Below, piece after piece: positions 59,440-64,000 of a stretch of 64,000 nucleotides of DNA. Position 1 is the first letter of the stretch, and each line of letters opens with the position of its first letter. Origin of the DNA: Punctularia strigosozonata HHB-11173 SS5 (taxonomy: Eukaryota > Basidiomycota > Agaricomycetes > Corticiales > Punctulariaceae); the NCBI RefSeq assembly GCF_000264995.1, contig NW_006767439.1, positions 1,096,805 to 1,160,804 on the forward strand, in the 5' to 3' direction. Below the pieces are notes generated by a model. The model saw only the letters and a list, made by a program, of their open reading frames with translations, did not search any database and was not told the origin of the DNA. The position numbers were made by a program, and so were the translations under genes.

Positions 59440-61144
59440 ATGCTGTCTTTTCTCGTCGCCGCATCCCTCGTCGCCAGCGCCGCCGCTCACGCGACGTTCC
59501 AGGAGATTTGGATCAACGGTGGGCTCGCTCCTCTGCTTATCCAGGCTAGCCCGTACTGAAGACATAACGGGCTTGCAGGCGTTGACTACGGCTCGACCTG
59601 CGTTCGCTTGCCGCTGTCGAATTCGCCTGTCACGGATGTCACCAGCACTGTAAGACCACACAGTATCTTCTATCGAACGAATGTTCATCGTTGCTTGGTC
59701 AGGATATCGCCTGCAATGTGGACCCGACACCATCCAACGGTGTCTGCCCTGTCTCACGCAAGTCTCGCCTTGCATACTGACATTGGGGCCACATCATCTC
59801 TAACAATTCATCTTTTGTTTCGTAATATCCAGCTGGCGACTCGATTACCGTGGAGATGCACCAGCAGCCCAATGACCGCTCGTGCGCGAACGAGGCCATT
59901 GGCGGCGCCCACTACGGGCCTATGCTCGTAAGACCGCATTCGTTCTTAGCTTTTGGATTCCCAAGACGTTGACTCTGCTGCTGTAGGTGTATATGGCCAA
60001 AGTCGACGACGCAACGACGGCAGTAGGGTCCGACGCTGGTTGGTTCAAGATTGCGGAGATGGGCATGCCGTCGAACAACCCTGACTACTGGGGTACAGGT
60101 TAGTTTCTCCCTCGGCACCTTATCGCTCGAGAGACGAAAGACTGAGTCGCTGCTTCAGAGGTCCTCAACGTACGTTCCCAATTTATCACAGTCCACACGG
60201 ACAGAGGAAGGTGATGTTCATGGTAAAGGACAACTGCGGGCACTACACGGTCACGATTCCGAAGGACATCGCCCCGGGCAACTACCTTCTCAAGGCTGAG
60301 GTCATCGGTGAGCCCCATCCATCCTCCTTCCACTCGTATACGTCTGATAATGCCACGCTCTCATCAGCGCTCCATGTCGCAGGCAGCCTCGGCGGTGCAC
60401 AGTTCTACACATCGTGCTACCAGCTCCAGGTTGGCGGGTCCGGGACCGCCTCCCCTTCCACCGTACGTGATACTGCCTCCGCATTCCTCAAGTACTGGTT
60501 GCTCACGAGCGAGCCTCTTATGTGGTGTAGGTCATGTTCCCCGGCGCATATGCCGCCACAGACCCGTGAGGGACTCCTCCGTCATTGTTACTGGCCAAAG
60601 CTCACAATGAAAAACTCCCAGCGGCATCCTCATAAACATCTATCAGTCCCTGACGGACTACACCATTCCTGGCCCAACACCCTACGGCACGACCTCGCCC
60701 ACTGTCGCGTACGTCTCTTTCAATCTCCATTCATCCCTTCACGAATGACACATTGTTACGCGCGTGTGCAAGTCCCACCGCGTGGCCGACCACCGCGACC
60801 TGGAACACCGCGCTGCAGCCCTCTACAGTGCCGACCGTCATGCCCGGCTCCTCGGGCTCCACCACAGCCGTGTCCGGTTCCTCTTCCGCCACCGTCACCA
60901 CCGGTCCCGCCACCACCGTATCGCCTACCACGACTTCGGCATCGACCGTGGCGAGCGGCACGGGCACGCCTGTCGCCCAATATGGCCAATGCGGCGGGGC
61001 TGGCTGGACGGGCAGCACCCTATGCGCGGCCGGGTCGGTGTGTACCGTCGTGAACGCGTATTATTACCAGGTGTGTTCATCTTCTAGCCTTCTTCGTGTT
61101 CTCGACTGTACATTCTAACTGGCGATGGTGACCAGTGCTTGTAA
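59440..61144 (+). CDS. AA9 lytic polysaccharide monooxygenase with CBM1 (copy 2)
   Basis: Tandem paralogue of copy 1. The signal peptide [16 protein letters not shown] is followed by [20 protein letters not shown] with the copper-binding His1. The second His is in [55 protein letters not shown] and [16 protein letters not shown] follow. The Thr/Ser-rich linker is longer in TTV/TTT than in copy 1. CBM1: [20 protein letters not shown] ending YYQCL. It has two introns that copy 1 lacks, one after GPML (around 59929) and one in SPTVA|PTAWP (around 60710). All introns have GT donors as far as I can read. The pair suggests expansion of cellulose-oxidising capacity by local duplication. Confidence 0.93.
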
Positions 61145-61671
61145 GCATGCGGATCTGGGTTTCAGGTTAGGGGGACGAGATGAAGGAAGAGAGAGGGCAC
61201 GGAAAGGAATAAAACAGGGTTCATGTCGATGTACTACCTATGACAACACGAATGCACAGTCCTATCTTATTGTTGTTCCGCGTCATTCTGGTCCGGTTGT
61301 ATGCTACGCGTGGAGGTCTCTGCGTCCTTCTTGGAGGTGTCGCGGTATTCGGAGTCCGTCATCGATGAAACATCATATGTCCACATCTGGATTCGATCCC
61401 GGTCGGCGGTATGAGCACTGGTGCTTCCATAGCGTGTCTCTTCTGTGACATCGCCCTGATAGTGCCATAGACTTCATGTCAGTGATTCGGCGACAAGGTA
61501 CGGTCAGAAGCCAGCCGAAGCACCTGTGATTCCTCGCGAGCTTCCAACGTGCTAGAGGCCATGCTTGTGCCATGAGGATCCGTGTCCTGGCCAGGTGTTC
61601 CGAGACGCGCCACGGGTGCATCGATGGCATTAATGGATCGTCGTATTCCACGGAGAGCAATGATATCTGGG
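61145..61671. other. convergent 3' stretch
   Basis: Between the AA9-2 stop and the uncertain 3' end of the second DUF6534-like gene. A minus ORF at 61479-61778 may contain part of that gene's tail. Confidence 0.4.
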
Positions 61672-63218
61672 CTACCTCTTCGCGCAGTGGGAGCCATTTT
61701 GGCTCCTACATCGCGGGGCTTGAGGTGGATGAAGTCCGCACGTCTGATGAACCGATGGAGGATCAAGGCCTTGAACACGTCGCAACTTCTTCAAAACACT
61801 CACGCGTTGATCTGTGGCCATCATCAATCATCTCATTCATTAGGGGGGAGAGTAAACACAAGCGCTTACCGTGTACATCATTGAGATGGAGTATAAGTAC
61901 GACATCATCATTGTAAAGCTGGGTTGCAAGGTCAGGGCTTCTATACACGAGGAATATGGAGGATTGGGCGCACATGATGAATACGGAGCTTTGGTTTACC
62001 AGTGTCACGTAGGTCAACAGCTGAGCCAGTGCGCACATGGAGGGTGGCGCGGCGGATGTCCATGTCACGTATATCATGCGGTCAATGGTGTTGTACGCGT
62101 CCAGGCCGGAACGAGACCCAAGGAGTACAGTAACGGCTGTTTATAGCGAGAGTGAGCTGTTACACGCCCACTCATCATCGCGAGTTATGAGACGGACTTG
62201 TTACTGTGATTATGGCGTCTGCAACTGTTTGAAAGCGCTGAAGTTAGCGATACATGGCATGCGTGATGAGATGCTTGAAGATCATACGCAATACAGCGAT
62301 CGCCGATATCATCTGAGATGTATGTTGTATCAGTTCACGAGGAGACCAATCAGTAGAGTGCACACCATCACAGCGTAATTTTTGGCCATTTCGGACGCTT
62401 TGCCTTTCTGTTGGTTGCTCTTCAGTACGCGTCAGCGATACGATGAGGGAAGATAGAGCACTTGAATGAATAAGGATATTGTCTATGGACAAACTTGAGG
62501 CGTGAGACGAGTAATGACTACATGCAGGGGCAAATACCCACCAAGGCTATGTCGCTCCCAAGGGCAATCAAAATGAACGACCATAGAGGCACGAGAATCT
62601 TCCAGTTCGTCTTAACCATCTTCGCGACTCTTACGGTGAAATACATATGCACCACAAATCGTATGCACGCCGACTGCATGAATATAAGCGTTGGCATGGG
62701 ACCTTGTTTGTACACAATATGGCACTCACCACAACCGTCATGAGCCGCGTGTACCAAGGTCCTAGATGTAGTAGACTGAATGAGCTGCGATAGCCGAGAG
62801 GTGGTGTTCCGCGTAACTCACCTATCGTCAATTCATTGAAGTCTCCGAAATTCGTGATGCTCTGGCCCCATTGTATGGCTATCGTCTGAGCCGTTCTTAA
62901 TCTGCGCGTCCTGAGTATCAACTTCGATGCATGAATGTCACGAGACCACCGCTTACAGATTCAACCCGCTGACGACAGCCACGAACCATCGCGTGTATGT
63001 TCCGTCTTTGCGATAGGTATTAAGGTAGAAATTGAGCTGCCCTACGAGAATCCCCTGCAGACTTGGTAGGCGTCAACTTGACATGAAGCTGGAAATAAAG
63101 CCGCAACAACATACAGCATGGAGAATAGTGCGCCCAGGAGCCACGTCCCGATATACTCTCCTCGGTGCTCCTTCATGTTTTGCGCCATAGGAGAGAGGAC
63201 CTCATCTCTGAAGCTCAT
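61672..63218 (-). CDS. DUF6534-like fungal seven-helix membrane protein (2)
   Basis: Homologue of the gene at 49.9-51.4 kb. The ATG at 63218 starts MSFRDEVLSPMAQNMKEHRG, then YIGTWLLGALFSML joined to GILVGQLNFYLNTYRKDGTY. Further exons are TRRLRTAQTIAIQWGQSITN, ACIRFVVHMYFTVRVAKMVK, a WKILVPLWSFILIALGSDIA helix, MIYVTWTSAAPPSMCALAQL, LTYVTL and TMMMSYLYSISMMYT. Each aligns with the corresponding exon of gene 1 (for example AQTIAIQW with AQTAAVAW), confirming the splice choices. The 3' end is not settled: I give the stop reached through an AG near 61795, but the last exon could differ. No enzymatic or receptor function is known to me. Confidence 0.72.
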
Positions 63219-63703
63219 TGCTGCAAGGACGCTTGCCCACGCCTTAAGCCTTTTCGCGTTCACCGAAACACAGTATAGAGTTACGAGCGTCGGAGGAGAC
63301 TGGGTGGACCGAGCAAGCGAAAGTCAGAGCACGAACCTGCTCGTCCTTTGCCCCGAGTTGTGATGAACGACGAAGATATACATGTCAAGCCAGGCTCCTG
63401 AACCAGCCGCTCGTATCGCGTCGAACTCCCAAATCCTAGCGCGGTAGTCGATGTTGTAACAGAATGAATGTCGGAATGGGATCATGTGAACTCAGGGGTA
63501 ACATCATGTGATCATTTCCTTTTATATCATAAGGCTTGGGGGAGTACGACGCGATAGAGCGGCTGGCAGATCTTGTATTTCAAATTCTCGGCTTCACTCG
63601 GCATACATGCCTAAGAATGAACCTAGGGTTCGAAAGAGTTGTTCTCCGTCTTGCCAGCGCACCGGTCGTGTGATCGTCTTCTTTGATATTCTCGGGCTCA
63701 CGC
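63219..63703. other. divergent intergenic stretch
   Basis: Upstream of both the 7-TM gene (minus) and the helicase-like gene (plus). No gene seen. Confidence 0.45.
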
Positions 63704-64000
63704 ATGTCTACTGATAAGATAACACGTCTGGAGACCACCCGAAAATGGACTGAAGAAGAGCTGAGGGAAATTGTTTTCCGGAGATTTGGGGTCCGTGCAT
63801 GTCGGTGGCAACTGCAGGCAGGGCAGAGCTTGCGCGCAGGCAAAGATGTAGTGGGTATTGCAGCTACGGGCCAAGGGAAAACTCTCTCGTTCTACACAGG
63901 GCTACTCATTCATCTCGAGGAAAGGGCATGCCAACAAGATGGTAGTCATAATCACACCATTGAATTGTACTAGACACCAGAACGCAGATCAAAGATGCTT
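63704..64000 (+). pseudogene. RecQ-like DNA helicase, 5' part, frameshifted and cut by window end
   Basis: The ATG at 63704 begins MSTDKITRLETTRKWTEEEL, continuing to REIVFRRFGVRACRWQLQAG (Q-motif region) and the Walker A box DVVGIAATGQGKTLSFYTGL. These are the first helicase motifs of the RecQ-like enzymes common in basidiomycetes. After LIHLEER (about 63927) the frame closes in a stop, while the +1 frame continues ANKMVVIITPLN and QNADQ, the expected next segment (motif Ia region). The four bases GCAT between them are too few for an intron, so a frameshift is likely. It may be a decayed copy or a sequencing error. The rest lies beyond the window. Confidence 0.7.

Overview
The window looks like nuclear DNA of a filamentous basidiomycete, most likely a wood-decaying agaricomycete. 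It is GC-rich, genes carry many short introns (about 50-65 nt), and the gene set is typical of that group: two AA9 lytic polysaccharide monooxygenases with fungal cellulose-binding modules, a GH30 glucanase, a sesquiterpene synthase, an EF1B-gamma-type glutathione transferase, 7-TM proteins of the DUF6534 type and a basidiomycete-restricted family I recognise as DUF6593-like. Gene models were built by hand from splice signals, reading frame and family motifs.

Layout. 0.7-2.6 kb: MFS exporter. 3.5-5.7 kb: secreted GH30 enzyme. 7.2-8.1 kb: a DUF6593-like gene. 11.2-12.5 kb: homoserine dehydrogenase. 12.9-15.5 kb: divergent histone H2B/H2A pair, falsely duplicated around a 232-N gap. 16.1-17.2 kb: a truncated EF1B-gamma/GST. 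17.5-19.5 kb (minus): serine carboxypeptidase. 19.5-23.9 kb: no recognisable gene. 23.9-25.2 kb: sesquiterpene synthase. 26.4-30.4 kb: three DUF6593-like genes on plus. 34.6-38.7 kb: a two-RRM RNA-binding protein. 40.4-44.8 kb: three DUF6593-like genes on minus. 45.9-47.6 kb: an uncharacterised HTH/RGG/SAM-like protein. 47.9-49.0 kb (minus): ERG2 sterol isomerase. 49.9-51.4 kb (minus): DUF6534-like 7-TM protein. 52.4-54.0 kb (minus): SET-domain protein, divergent from an SRm160-like PWI/RS splicing factor (54.3-56.1 kb). 57.0-61.1 kb: tandem AA9-CBM1 pair. 61.7-63.2 kb (minus): second DUF6534-like gene. 63.7-64.0 kb: start of a frameshifted RecQ-like helicase.

The most distinctive feature is the DUF6593-like family. 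Seven copies share one gene structure (intron phases 2 and 0, a middle exon of exactly 64 nt, and a last exon of 162 nt or slightly more) and all carry a C-terminal hydrophobic helix followed by S-G-[KR]-N-I-D. Six lie in two triplets that point toward each other across the RNA-binding protein gene. I propose, as inference, a small Tubby-C/LURP-one-like beta-barrel fold. Most other genes are ordinary housekeeping, secretion or wood-decay genes that share no obvious pathway. Large spacers (8.1-11.2, 19.5-23.9 and 30.4-34.6 kb) contain only ORFs I could not support.
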